Shown here in pieces: positions 15,082 to 23,542 of a stretch of 64,000 nucleotides of DNA. The notes beneath the pieces were generated by a model, which saw nothing but the letters and a program-made list of their open reading frames with translations, made no database searches and was not told the origin of the DNA. Both the position numbers and the translations under genes were made by a program. Location of the stretch: positions 1 through 64,000 of the forward strand of contig NZ_BMWA01000033.1 in assembly GCF_014650995.1 (NCBI RefSeq). Reading direction: 5' to 3'. How positions within the stretch are numbered: position 1 is the first letter of the stretch; every line of letters starts with the position of its first letter. Origin of the DNA: Streptomyces viridiviolaceus. Its GTDB lineage: Bacteria > Actinomycetota > Actinomycetes > Streptomycetales > Streptomycetaceae.

Positions 15082-16410
15082 ATGTCGCCCCGATCCACCG
15101 CGGTCCCGACCCCGACCGCTTCAACACCGCCCGCCGACGCGCTCAGTCCCCGACGCTGGACGCGGCTGATGCCGATCGTCTTCGTCACCTACAGCTTCGC
15201 GTACCTGGAACGCTCCAACTTCTCCGTCGCCACCGCCGGCGGCATGGCCGACGACCTGCACATCACCGGCTCGGTCTCGGCCCTGCTCGGTTCGCTGTTC
15301 TTCCTGGGCTACTTCCTCTTCCAGATCCCCGGAGCCCTCTACGCCCAGCGGCGCAGCGTCAAGCGGCTCATCGTGCGCTGTCTGGTCGTATGGGGTGTGC
15401 TGGCCACCGCCCAGGGCCTGATCCCGAACGTGCACGTGCTGATGGCGGTGCGGTTCGTCCTCGGCGTCTCAGAGGCCGCGGTCCTGCCGGCGATGGTCAT
15501 ATACATCACGCACTGGTTCACCGCACGGGAACGCGGCCGGGCCAACACCTGGCTGATCCTCGGCAATCCGGCCACCGTCCTGTGGCTCACCGTCGTGTCC
15601 GGCTACCTCGTCGAGTGGGTCGGCTGGCGCGGCATGTTCATCGCCCAGGGTCTCCCCGCCATCGTGTGGGCCTGGGTCTTCCACCGCTTCGTCGACGACC
15701 GGCCGGCCGACGCCGCCTGGCTCACCGAGACCGAGCGAGCAGACCTGGAGGACGCGCTCGAGGCGGAGCAGCGCGGCCTGCGCCCCGTCACCGGCTACGG
15801 CAAGGCGCTGCGCTCGGCCAACGTCATCCTGCTGTCGGCGCAGTACCTGCTGTGGAGCCTCGGCGTGTACGGCTTCGTCTTCTGGCTGCCGTCGATCGTC
15901 GCCAAGGGCAGCGACGAGGGCATCGGAACCACCGGTCTCATCTCCGCCGCGCCCTACCTCTTCGCCTGCGTCGCGATGCTTCTCAACAGCCGTGCCTCCG
16001 ACCGCGCCGGGCGCCGCGCCCTGTTCGTGTGGCCGTGGCTGCTGATCGGCGCTCTCGCCTTCTACGGCTCCTACCTGCTGGGCGACGACTTCTGGCTCTC
16101 GTTCCCGCTGCTCTGCGTCGCGGGCGCCGCCATGTACGCACCGTACGGCCCGTTCTTCGCGTCGATCCCGGAGTTCCTGCCCAGCAACGTCAGCGGCGCG
16201 GCGATCGCGCTCATCAACTCCTTCGGCGCGCTGGGCGGCTTCGCGGGCAGCTACCTGATCGGCATGCTCAACGACGTCACCGGCTCGACGGCAGCCTCGT
16301 TCCTGATCATGGCCGCATGCCTGGCGGGCGCCGCCGCACTGACCCTCGCCGTTCGTCCCGCTCGGGCGAAAGCCGAGACGGACGCCCTGCCGGAACCGGG
16401 AAGGGCCTGA
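15082..16410 (+). CDS. MFS transporter, anion:cation symporter (sugar-acid) family
   Basis: I start at the ATG at 15082 (GAAAGAGG just upstream) rather than at 15034; this gives 442 residues. The sequence has twelve hydrophobic segments and features of the ACS family (ExuT/GarP/DgoT-like): the N-terminal YSFAYLERSNFSVA resembles the family's YxDRxNxS motif, then LFFLGYFLFQIPGA, and SEAAVLPAMVIYITHWFTAR after helix 4. Members import hexuronates, aldarates, galactonate and related sugar acids with protons. It opens an operon with an FAH-fold enzyme, a KDG-type kinase, and hexulose-phosphate enzymes, consistent with import of a sugar acid. The exact substrate is unknown. Confidence 0.9.
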   Translation: MSPRSTAVPTPTASTPPADALSPRRWTRLMPIVFVTYSFAYLERSNFSVATAGGMADDLHITGSVSALLGSLFFLGYFLFQIPGALYAQRRSVKRLIVRCLVVWGVLATAQGLIPNVHVLMAVRFVLGVSEAAVLPAMVIYITHWFTARERGRANTWLILGNPATVLWLTVVSGYLVEWVGWRGMFIAQGLPAIVWAWVFHRFVDDRPADAAWLTETERADLEDALEAEQRGLRPVTGYGKALRSANVILLSAQYLLWSLGVYGFVFWLPSIVAKGSDEGIGTTGLISAAPYLFACVAMLLNSRASDRAGRRALFVWPWLLIGALAFYGSYLLGDDFWLSFPLLCVAGAAMYAPYGPFFASIPEFLPSNVSGAAIALINSFGALGGFAGSYLIGMLNDVTGSTAASFLIMAACLAGAAALTLAVRPARAKAETDALPEPGRA

Positions 16411-16418
16411 GCAACTCC

Positions 16419-17198
16419 ATGCGCATCGCTCGTGTCGCCCATACCGACGGGGTGGACTACGCCGTGCTCGACAGCACGTACGCCGAACTGATCGCCGACC
16501 CCTTCGCCACCACGCACCCCGTCCCCCTGGGACGCCGCATCGCCCTGGCCGACATAGGGCTGCTCGCCCCGGTCGTCCCCAGGACTGTCGTCGGCATGGC
16601 ACACAACACCGGCCCCGACGACCGGCGGCTGCCGCCTCAGGCCTTCCTGAAGCCGGCCCGTTCGGTCGTCGGGCCGGGCGAGCCGATCCCTCTGCCGATC
16701 ACGTCCGAACACGTCGACGCCGAGGCCGAGTTGGCCGTCGTCCTGCGCGCGCCACTCGCCGGGCACACCGCAGAGACCGTGCACGAAGCCGTCCTCGGCT
16801 ACACCGTCGCCAACGACGTCACCGCCCGCGATCTGCAACGCACCGATCCGCTGTGGACCACCGCAAAGGGTCAGTACGGCTTCACGCCCCTCGGACCCTG
16901 GGTGGAGACCGATCTCGACCCGGACGACGTCCAGGTGGGCCTGAGCATCGACGGCCGACCTCTGCGCCCCGCCTCCACAGCGCACCTGGCCCGCGGTGTC
17001 ACCGAGATCCTCTGCCACCTCGCCGCCCATCTGCCGCTCGGCGCGGGAGACGTCGTCCTGACCGGCGCCCCGGGTGAGTATGGACCGCTGCGTCCGGGCG
17101 GACGGGTCGAGGCGACGGTCACGGAGATCGGTTCCCTCGCCAACCCGGTGATCCACAGCAACCACCCGCCCCACCCAGGAGAGACCCCGTGTCCCTGA
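16419..17198 (+). CDS. Fumarylacetoacetate hydrolase-fold enzyme
   Basis: The 259-residue protein belongs to the FAH superfamily (2-keto-acid hydratases, decarboxylases, hydrolases). Visible family features are FLKPARSVVGPGEPIPLP, the metal-ligand segment EHVDAEAELAVVL with acidic residues, VLGYTVANDVTARDLQ, KGQYGFTPLGPWV (in place of the usual KSFDTFCPLGPW), and the C-terminal LGAGDVVLTGAPGEYGPL. In sugar-acid operons, such enzymes often act on 2-keto-3-deoxy acids. It begins 8 bases after the transporter and its last bases overlap the start of the kinase by 10 bases, so translation is coupled. Substrate unknown. Confidence 0.88.
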   Translation: MRIARVAHTDGVDYAVLDSTYAELIADPFATTHPVPLGRRIALADIGLLAPVVPRTVVGMAHNTGPDDRRLPPQAFLKPARSVVGPGEPIPLPITSEHVDAEAELAVVLRAPLAGHTAETVHEAVLGYTVANDVTARDLQRTDPLWTTAKGQYGFTPLGPWVETDLDPDDVQVGLSIDGRPLRPASTAHLARGVTEILCHLAAHLPLGAGDVVLTGAPGEYGPLRPGGRVEATVTEIGSLANPVIHSNHPPHPGETPCP

Positions 17199-18169
17199 TG
17201 CCCCCCGCCCACCTGCCGCCCCGCCTGGACGCGGTCACCTTCGGAGAGGCGATGGTGATGTTCCGCGCGGAGGACAACGGCCCCCTCTCCCAAGTCGACC
17301 GCTACACCCGTGCGCTCGCCGGAGCGGAGGTCAACGTCGCGATCGGGCTGAGCCGCCTCGGCCACGCCACGGCCTGGGCGGGCCGGGTGGGCGACGATCC
17401 GCTGGGCGCCCACGTCGTCTCCGCACTGCGCGCCGAGGGAATCGACACCGGCGCGATCGACGTCGACGCTCACGCCCCGACCGGTTTCCAGCTCAAAGGC
17501 CGCGCCGACGTGGGCGACCCCGAGGTGGTCTACTTCCGCCGCCACTCCGCCGGCAGCCGCCCGACGTCCTCCCCCGCCGTCACCGCCCGGCTGACCGGCG
17601 CCCGGCATCTGCACGTCACCGGCATACCGCCGGCCCTGTCGCCGACGGCGCGGGAGTTCACGTACGAGGCGATGGAGACCGCCCGTGCCGCGGGCCTCAC
17701 GATCTCCTTCGATCCCAACCTGCGCCCCGCGCTGTGGCCGGACCACGACGAGATGGTGCGGGTCGTCGGCGACCTCGCGGCCCGGGCGGACTGGGTGCTG
17801 CCCGGGCTCGGCGAGGGCAGGCTGCTCACTGGCCGGGACGACACCGAGGGCATCGCACGCCACTATCTGGCGGCCGGAGCCCGCCGCGTCGTCGTCAAGG
17901 ACGGCGGGAACGGCGCGGCCCGGCTGTTCCAGGACGACGGCTGCTGGGTCCAGCCCCTCTTCACCGTACGGTCCGTCGACTCCGTCGGCGCCGGCGACGG
18001 CTTCGCCGCCGGGCTCATCAGCGCCCATCTCGACGGGCTCGACGCACCGAAGGCGGTGCGCCGGGCCGCGGCTGTCGGCGCCCTCGCCACCACGCGGCGT
18101 GGCGACAGCGACGGGCTGCCCACCCGCGCGGAACTGGAGGAGTTCCTCGCGGCCCACGCCGCCGCCTGA
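17189..18169 (+). CDS. PfkB-family sugar kinase, 2-keto-3-deoxygluconate kinase type
   Basis: The 326-residue protein starts with GTG at 17189 inside the preceding gene. It is a ribokinase/PfkB fold kinase: AVTFGEAMVMF at the N-terminus, the glycine-rich AGAEVNVAIGLSRLG motif, DPNLRPALWP in the middle and the C-terminal signature DSVGAGDGFAAGLI with the catalytic Asp (GAGD). These details are like KdgK, which phosphorylates 2-dehydro-3-deoxy-D-gluconate, but fructose or other ketose kinases have the same fold. With the downstream hexulose-phosphate enzymes, the product may be a ketose 6-phosphate (inference). Confidence 0.9.
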   Translation: MSLMPPAHLPPRLDAVTFGEAMVMFRAEDNGPLSQVDRYTRALAGAEVNVAIGLSRLGHATAWAGRVGDDPLGAHVVSALRAEGIDTGAIDVDAHAPTGFQLKGRADVGDPEVVYFRRHSAGSRPTSSPAVTARLTGARHLHVTGIPPALSPTAREFTYEAMETARAAGLTISFDPNLRPALWPDHDEMVRVVGDLAARADWVLPGLGEGRLLTGRDDTEGIARHYLAAGARRVVVKDGGNGAARLFQDDGCWVQPLFTVRSVDSVGAGDGFAAGLISAHLDGLDAPKAVRRAAAVGALATTRRGDSDGLPTRAELEEFLAAHAAA

Positions 18170-18229
18170 ATCCACCGACGCACCTCTTGCCCTGACGCCC
18201 CAGTGGCCTCTTGTAAGGAGCACCCTCGC

Positions 18230-18859
18230 ATGACCCTGCAACTGCAGATCGCCCTTGACCGCATACCGCTGGAGCGCGCGGTACGGATCGCCACGGCCGT
18301 CGCCCCGCACACCGACTGGATCGAGGTCGGCACCTCCCTGATCAAGCAGTTCGGCATGGAGTCCGTACGGCAGGTCGTGGCCTCGGCCCCCGGCGTGCCC
18401 GTCCTCGCCGACCTCAAGACCGCCGACGACGCGGTCTTCGAGTTCGGCCTCGCCTACGAGGCGGGCGCCTCCTCGGCGACCGTCCTGGGCATCGCCGCCG
18501 ACGCGACCCTCGACAAGGCGGTGCAGTTCGCCGCCGAACACGGCAAGGAGGTCGTGGTCGACCTGATGGAGACCACCGGGCCACGGCGTGCGGAACTCGC
18601 GGCGCGGCTGCCGGCGTCCGTGGTCCTCGCCGCGCACATCGGCAAGGACGCCCAGCACGGTGGCACCGACCCCGCCGCCCTGCTCGGCACGTGGAGCGCG
18701 GGCCGACGGCTCGCGGTAGCCGGGGGGCTGACCGCCGAGGACCTGCCCGGCCTCGCCGGTGCGGGCGACCTACGGGTGATCGTCGGGTCGGCCGTGACCG
18801 GCGCCGCCGACCCCGCCGCCGCAGCCCTGCACCTGGCGCGGGCGGCGGGCCGCGACTGA
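18230..18859 (+). CDS. 3-hexulose-6-phosphate synthase-like (OMPDC superfamily)
   Basis: Starting at the ATG at 18230 (TAAGGAG at 18213-18219) the protein has 209 residues. It has the compact TIM barrel of the orotidine-5'-phosphate decarboxylase superfamily, with LQIALDRIPLERAV, WIEVGTSLIKQFG, the metal/substrate strand VLADLKTADD (D-x-K-x-x-D), VVVDLMETTG, and the phosphate loops VAGGLTAEDL and VIVGSAVTGAADP. Hexulose-phosphate synthase condenses formaldehyde with ribulose 5-phosphate; 3-keto-L-gulonate-6-phosphate decarboxylase is a close relative that cannot be excluded. A phosphohexuloisomerase-like gene follows, which favours the former or its reverse. Confidence 0.87.
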   Translation: MTLQLQIALDRIPLERAVRIATAVAPHTDWIEVGTSLIKQFGMESVRQVVASAPGVPVLADLKTADDAVFEFGLAYEAGASSATVLGIAADATLDKAVQFAAEHGKEVVVDLMETTGPRRAELAARLPASVVLAAHIGKDAQHGGTDPAALLGTWSAGRRLAVAGGLTAEDLPGLAGAGDLRVIVGSAVTGAADPAAAALHLARAAGRD

Positions 18860-18865
18860 CGCACC

Positions 18866-18945
18866 CGCCGCGTACGACACCCGCACGGGTACGACCGAGC
18901 ACGCGTACGACACCAGCACACGCACCACCCAGCACGACACAAGAA
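18866..18945 (+). repeat. Short imperfect repeats of GTACGAC-A-C-C
   Basis: In the 100-base gap between the two hexulose-phosphate genes the word GTACGACACC or GTACGACC occurs three times, and a degenerate form (GCACGACAC) a fourth time, spaced by about 20 to 30 bases. The stretch is A/C-rich on plus and poor in T. It may be a decayed duplicated segment or an unstructured leader that lowers coupling. Confidence 0.45.
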
Positions 18946-18961
18946 CGGAAGACACACCACC

Positions 18962-19531
18962 ATGACCGACCACGCCACCACCCACGCCCTGAAGACGCAG
19001 ATCCTCACCGAGATCGAAAAGGTCCTCGCGGCCCTCGACGACAGCGCCCTGGAGTCACTGGCCAAGGTACTCCTCGACGCCGGGCGCATCTTCGTGACCG
19101 GGGAGGGACGTTCGGGGTTCATGGCCAAGGCCTTCGCCATGCGGCTGATGCACCTCGGCCTGCCCGTGCACGTAGTCGGTGAGACCACGACCCCCGCGGT
19201 CGGCGCCGGCGCCACCGTGGTGGCGGTCTCCGGCTCCGGCACCACGGCGGGGACGGTCCGCGTCGCCGAGCAGGCGCTTGCGGCGGGCGCCCGCGTGCAC
19301 GCAGTCACCACCGCACCCGATTCCCCCCTCGGCGAGCTGGCCGCCACCACCCTGGTGGTCCCGGCTGCGACCAAGTACCGGCGCCCCGGCGAGGCCGAAA
19401 GCGTCCAGCCCCTGTCCAGCCTCTTCGACCAGGCCACCCACATCGCCCTCGACGTCGTGGCGCTGCGGCTGGCCGGACTGCTGTCGGTGGACAACGACAC
19501 GGCACGGAAGGCTCACGCCAACACGGAGTGA
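18962..19531 (+). CDS. 6-phospho-3-hexuloisomerase-like SIS protein
   Basis: The 189-residue protein has one SIS (sugar isomerase) domain: IFVTGEGRSGFMAKAFAMRL near residue 42, HVVGETTTPAVGAG, VAVSGSGTTAGTV, and the C-terminal SLFDQATHIALDVVALRL with the catalytic Glu/His region of the phosphohexuloisomerase family. It would interconvert 3-hexulose 6-phosphate and fructose 6-phosphate. In formaldehyde-fixing bacteria hps and phi are paired as here. No formaldehyde-producing enzyme is near, so in this operon the pair may serve pentose-phosphate supply or sugar breakdown. GAACGGAAG precedes the ATG. It is the last gene of the operon. Confidence 0.9.
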   Translation: MTDHATTHALKTQILTEIEKVLAALDDSALESLAKVLLDAGRIFVTGEGRSGFMAKAFAMRLMHLGLPVHVVGETTTPAVGAGATVVAVSGSGTTAGTVRVAEQALAAGARVHAVTTAPDSPLGELAATTLVVPAATKYRRPGEAESVQPLSSLFDQATHIALDVVALRLAGLLSVDNDTARKAHANTE

Positions 19532-19948
19532 CGGCGAGAGGCCTGGTCCGACCGTCGTGGAGCCGGGAGTCGATGTGACGGGCGGGTGCGCGTGTCCGGC
19601 TGGGTGCACGAGCGCATCCAGCGAGGCCGATTACGCACACCCGCGGTCGCAGCAGTCGGGCCGGATGGCCACCGTGGACGCACACGGGCGGCGCCAGGCG
19701 GACTCTGTGGCCGCGGGTCTCCTCCCGGCGGTGTCCGGCGCTGTTGCACGTTCAAGCTCTGTAGCTCAGCGGCCGGTTCGGAAGTCCATCTGATGGGGGC
19801 TGCGCGGCAGAGCGGTCTGGGCTTTCCTACGTAAATCCCCGTGCAGCCGTGTTCGTCGTACACCCTGACGAGGTGTTCGGCACGGTTGACGAGGAAACAG
19901 ACGCATCATCGAAAACGTCGGGGGCCGGTGAGGGTACGGCCCTCAGCC
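19532..19948. other. Gap without a supported gene
   Basis: No start-to-stop frame with a family match is seen. On minus near 19805-19900 a coding-like string (FLVNRAEHLVRVYDEHGCTG then IYVGKP) appears without a clear start, probably a remnant. A GTAGCTCAGCGG word at about 19760 is not part of a foldable tRNA. Confidence 0.5.
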
Positions 19949-20395
19949 TCAGCCGTCTTGTGCCGCGTTCAAGTGGTTGGTGAGGCGTTCGAGGAAATCG
20001 ACGACGTGGGGGCGTTCTTCCTCGCCGAGGAAGGCGGTGAAATGACGCTCGATGCTTCTTCCGTGCAGCCGGCTGGCTCGAGTGAAGAGCTCCCTGCCCT
20101 GGGGGGTCAGCTTGACGACCACGACGCGCCTGTCATGGTGATCGCGTGTCCGTTCGACCAGCCCGGCCGCCGTGAGCTTGTCGAGGACCTTGGTCGCAGC
20201 GCCGCTGCTGTAGAGCATCGCGCCGGCGAGTTCTGCCATGCGGAGTTGCCCCTGCGGTGCGCGACTCAGGTGCGCGAGAGCGTCGAATTGAGAGATGCTC
20301 AGTCCGCAGGCGGTCTTCAGTTCGTTCTCGAACCGCTTGATCAGCGCATCATGGGCGCGAAGGAATAGGTGCCACGTCTCGGCGTCCCCACGCAC
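19949..20395 (-). CDS. MarR-family transcriptional regulator
   Basis: The 148-residue protein has the usual MarR arrangement: N-terminal helix AHDALIKRFENELK, the HTH LRMAELAGAMLYSSGAATKV, the beta wing LVERTRDHHDRRVVVVKLT and a C-terminal dimerisation helix. The family usually represses a neighbouring gene in response to small aromatic ligands, but no obvious target is adjacent; the next intact gene upstream is the secreted repeat protein 640 bases away. Start ATG at 20395 gives the standard length. Ligand and targets unknown. Confidence 0.9.
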   Translation of the reverse strand: MRGDAETWHLFLRAHDALIKRFENELKTACGLSISQFDALAHLSRAPQGQLRMAELAGAMLYSSGAATKVLDKLTAAGLVERTRDHHDRRVVVVKLTPQGRELFTRASRLHGRSIERHFTAFLGEEERPHVVDFLERLTNHLNAAQDG

Positions 20396-20934
20396 GTCAG
20401 TACTCCTTGCCGACCGATCTGTCCACTACTCAAATCGTAGTTGGCGGCAGACGCAGAGTCGTTCTACCGCTCCGCACCGACCCAGGTCGGCACGGAGCCT
20501 GCGTCGCCACCAGCGGGGAGCTCGGTTTTCATGTGGTGCTGACGGGGTGTGACTGGTCGCGAGGGGTGACTCCGCGACGAGGTACGTGCAGGGAGTGGGC
20601 TGGCTGGTGACCGGAATGCGCTGCGTGAGCTGATCCGGGCCATCGGCGGGCCGGCATCTCCTCCCAGACCGAACGCGATGCGGTACGCGGTACTGGAGCC
20701 TCGCCGTCGGCGACCGAGATGACGAGAAGGCCGGCGCGAGTCAGCGGCGGACGGCACTCGGTCCGCTCACGACGGGGGCGATCCCGTTCATCCGGAATCC
20801 TCGCCGCCCGCCGAGGTTCCGCGTCCTGTCGTCCCACACGTCCAGCACGGCGGGCATGCAGCGCAGGCCCGTGCTATTCCCCGTGGCCACCAGCCAACCG
20901 TCATGAAATACATCACCCCTACAGATGTCCAACA
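20396..20934. other. Gap with one coding-like remnant on minus
   Basis: Minus strand near 20790-20910 reads FHDGWLVATGNSTGL, CMPAVLDVWDDRTR and NLGGRRGFRMNGIAP with plausible codon use, but there is no complete gene or recognised family. The rest looks non-coding. The promoter-like element of the secreted protein begins at 20935. Confidence 0.4.
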
Positions 20935-20958
20935 TTTAACGAAATGGGGAGTAGCGTC
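20935..20958 (+). promoter_or_regulatory. Promoter-like element shared with the gene at 29639
   Basis: TTTAAC, six bases, then GGGAGTAGCGTC. The same pattern (TTCAAC, six bases, GGGAGTAGTGTC) stands at nearly the same distance before the other small secreted protein. AAC and GTC are 15 bases apart in both, reminiscent of ECF-sigma promoters (AAC ... CGTC). Confidence 0.6.
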
Positions 20959-21036
20959 TTGCATGCCTCGCCCCTCAGGGGTGAGGTCCTGGAGCCCCCA
21001 ACCATGGGGCTACAGGACCAGCAAGGAGGAAAGACC

Positions 21037-21501
21037 ATGAATCTCACCCTCGGACGTCGGGCCATCAGCCTGGCTGCCACACTGACCATCGCGACCGGCG
21101 CTCTGCTCGCGGCCGGTGGCGCCGCCTCCGCATCGGAGTCCGCTTCCCACAGCGCGTCGCCCGTCTCCTACTCCAAGGGCGACGACCGCCGCGACTACCA
21201 GCACGACTACCGGGACGACCGTGACGACCGCCGCGACCACCGGCACGACCGCCGCGACTACCGGGACGACCGCCGCGACTACCGGGACGACCGCCGCGAC
21301 CACCGGCACGACTACCGTCACCACCGGGAGAGCCGCTGGGATGGTGAGCGCACCTGGGTGCGTGACGGCGGCAAGTGGTACTGCGACGACGACGGCTACC
21401 GCTACCAGTGGGACGGCCACCGCTTCTACCAGCTGAAGAACGGCGCGTGGATCGTGGTCCGTGCAGAGTCGCACGGCTTCTCCACCGCCATCTTCCGCTG
21501 A
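21037..21501 (+). CDS. Small secreted protein with Asp/Arg/His/Tyr repeats
   Basis: An AAGGAGGA site precedes the ATG. Residues 1-32 are a signal peptide: RR near the start, hydrophobic core LAATLTIATGALLAAGGAA, cleavage after an Ala-Ser-Ala-like site. The mature part (about 122 residues) has a low-complexity stretch at residues 48-98 made of RDDRRDY/RDDRRDH units of about seven residues, with net balanced but very dense charge and many His/Tyr. It is followed by a separate aromatic region (101-140: WDGERTWVRDGGKWYC, YRYQWDGHRFYQL) that looks like short beta strands. No family is recognised. Metal or cell-wall polymer binding is possible. A very strong terminator follows, so it is monocistronic. 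Confidence 0.85.
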   Translation: MNLTLGRRAISLAATLTIATGALLAAGGAASASESASHSASPVSYSKGDDRRDYQHDYRDDRDDRRDHRHDRRDYRDDRRDYRDDRRDHRHDYRHHRESRWDGERTWVRDGGKWYCDDDGYRYQWDGHRFYQLKNGAWIVVRAESHGFSTAIFR

Positions 21502-21558
21502 TCGTCGCAGCGTAAAGACAGGCATCGCGGCCTCGGACGGGGATGGGCCGCACCGGAA

Positions 21559-21607
21559 GACCTGGGGCCCGCACGGCCACGGTAAGTGGCGGTGCGGGCC
21601 CCAGGTC
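21559..21607. terminator. Strong hairpin terminator
   Basis: GACCTGGGGCCCGCAC (21559-21574) pairs perfectly with GTGCGGGCCCCAGGTC (21592-21607); 17-base loop. It ends the secreted repeat-protein gene. Confidence 0.9.
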
Positions 21608-22405
21608 GGTGCGGCAATGGCCGAGCAGGCGGGCGACCGCGGCGCCTCCTCCGACTACGACTGCGCTGCAAGCCGTTCCATGTTCCTGGCTTGTTCAGCC
21701 ACGTCGATCGGGCGAACGGTCATCGACAGCCGGAACAGGACCAGCCCCCGTCGACCACCTTCGCCATGCAGCTTTGCAACCGACTGCAACGAATCGCATC
21801 TGTCATGAGCATCTTCACCCGCAACCGAGCCACCGACGCCAACAGCACCGAGGCCGCTGCCGTACCTGTCGAGCTGACCGTCATCCACCCAGGGCGTGTG
21901 TCGGAAGTGCTCTGAGTCGGCTCGCATGAGCATGCGGGGGCGGAGTTGCCGATATGTCGGACCGGTCGAGCTCTCCCCCGGTGTCCGCCATGTCGCGTCG
22001 AGCACCGGGGTGAGCCGGCTCGGCGAGGCCCGGCATCGGCGCCCCACGCCGCAGGGGCGCGCTGGCCCACCTGCTTCAAGGCCTTCTTCCGCCTCGATGC
22101 CGGCCACGCGGTTCGGATCCGGAACGCCGGGTAGTCGGAGGCAGCCTGCGGTGAGTCGTGGGCCCGAGCCGGAGACGAGGTGGACCGGCGTCCGGGAGGT
22201 GAGCGGCTGTCCCGACCGGCACTCCAGGAGGGCACCCGGAGTCCCGCGCGGGGGCTGGATCCGAAGAGGTCGAGGCCCCGGCCGGTCGGCCCGCTCGCTC
22301 GGTGCCGATCTACCGCGCCCGCGGGGACCGTCACGGATGCCTCGCCGGAACAGTCAGGCGTACCGGTCGCGGGGTGCCACGGCGCGAGTACGGAAGGGCA
22401 GCGAC
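21608..22405. other. 800-base gap before the flavin monooxygenase operon
   Basis: The only start-stop frame of note is a 36-codon plus-strand ORF at 21805-21915 (MSIFTRNRATDANSTEAAAV ...), with no visible ribosome site and no family. Open frames on both strands are typical GC-driven shadows. The promoter for the monooxygenase gene should lie in the last 100 bases. Confidence 0.4.
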
Positions 22406-23542
22406 ATGACCGATATGCAGTGGGGGATATTCACCGTCGGTGACGTCACCCGCGACCCCACCACGGGGCGTACGCCCTCCGAGGCGGAACGCATCCAGGA
22501 CACGGTCACCATCGCCAAGAAGGTGGAGGAGGTCGGCCTGGACGTCTTCGCGACCGGCGAGCACCACAACCCGCCGTTCGTGCCCTCCTCGCCCACGACG
22601 CTTCTCGGTCACATCGCCGCGTTGACCGAGCGCATCATTCTGTCGACCTCGACCACGCTGATCACGACGAACGATCCGGTCAAGATCGCCGAAGACTTCA
22701 GCGTTCTGCAGCACCTGTCTGCCGGACGGACCGACGTGATGCTCGGGCGGGGGAACACAGGGCCGGTGTATCCGTGGTTCGGGCAGGACATCCGCCAGGC
22801 CCTCCCCCTCAGCGTCGAACACTACGGTCTGCTGCGCCGGCTGTGGCGCGAGGAGGTGGTGGACTGGGAGGGCAAACTGCGCAGTCCGCTGCAGGGTTTC
22901 ACCCTCGCTCCCCGGCCGCTGGACGGCGTACCCCCCTTCGTGTGGCACGCCTCCATCCGCACCCCAGAGGTCGCGGAGCTGGCGGCCTACTACGGGGACG
23001 GGTTCTTCGCCAACCACATCTTCTGGCCCTCGTCTCACACGCAGAAGATGGTCGAACTGTACCGCCGGCGATTCGCGCACTACGGCCACGGCACCCCCAC
23101 CGAGGCCATCGTCGGCCTGGGCGGACAGGTCTTCATGCGCCGCAACAGCCAGGACGCGGTCGACGAATTCCGTCCCTACTTCGACAGCGCCCCGGTCTAC
23201 GGTCACGGCCCGTCGCTGGAGGAGTTCACCTCCCTGACACCCCTGACGGTGGGGTCGCCCGCACAGGTCATCGACAAGACGCTGGGCTTCCGCGACTACG
23301 TCGGCGACTACCAGCGTCAGCTCTTCCTCATCGACCATGCCGGGCTACCCCTCAAGACGGTGCTGGAGCAACTGGACCTCCTCGGCGAAGAGGTGGTCCC
23401 GGTCCTGCGCAAGGAGTTCGCCATCGGCAGGCCTGCCGAAGTACCGGCGGCTCCGACCCACCAGTCGCTGCTGCGGGCACGTGCCGCGAACGAGGCGGCG
23501 ACTCCGGATGCCACGCCCACCGAAGGACTGACGAAGCAATGA
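22406..23542 (+). CDS. Luciferase-like FMN-dependent monooxygenase (CE1758 type)
   Basis: The ATG at 22406 (GGAAGGGCAG upstream) gives 378 residues; the long open frame upstream is not coding. The protein is a bacterial-luciferase-fold TIM barrel: GIFTVGDVTRDPTTGRTPSE, VFATGEHHNPPF (the conserved EHH of this group), SVLQHLSAGRTDVMLGRGN and PPFVWHASIRTPEVAELAAY. These fit the CE1758 subfamily. It requires reduced flavin from a partner, and the next gene, overlapping by 4 bases (ATGA), is the matching CE1759-type flavin reductase. The substrate is unknown; the pair is common in actinomycetes. Confidence 0.92.
   Translation: MTDMQWGIFTVGDVTRDPTTGRTPSEAERIQDTVTIAKKVEEVGLDVFATGEHHNPPFVPSSPTTLLGHIAALTERIILSTSTTLITTNDPVKIAEDFSVLQHLSAGRTDVMLGRGNTGPVYPWFGQDIRQALPLSVEHYGLLRRLWREEVVDWEGKLRSPLQGFTLAPRPLDGVPPFVWHASIRTPEVAELAAYYGDGFFANHIFWPSSHTQKMVELYRRRFAHYGHGTPTEAIVGLGGQVFMRRNSQDAVDEFRPYFDSAPVYGHGPSLEEFTSLTPLTVGSPAQVIDKTLGFRDYVGDYQRQLFLIDHAGLPLKTVLEQLDLLGEEVVPVLRKEFAIGRPAEVPAAPTHQSLLRARAANEAATPDATPTEGLTKQ

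Noticed and set aside
16871..18658. 595-codon minus-strand ORF
   Set aside because: Antisense to the FAH-fold, kinase and HPS-like genes, which all have family motifs and coupled starts.
18866..18945. Considered as a CRISPR-like or iteron array
   Set aside because: Repeats are only 8-10 bases, irregular in spacing, and lie inside an operon between coupled genes.
19755..19830. A tRNA-like word (CTGTAGCTCAGCGGCCGGTTCG)
   Set aside because: D-arm-like bases are present but no cloverleaf can be formed and there is no T-loop GGTTCGAAT at the right distance.
21805..21915. 36-codon plus-strand ORF starting MSIFTRNRATDA
   Set aside because: Reasonable start context for a small gene but no ribosome site and no family; too little support for a CDS call.
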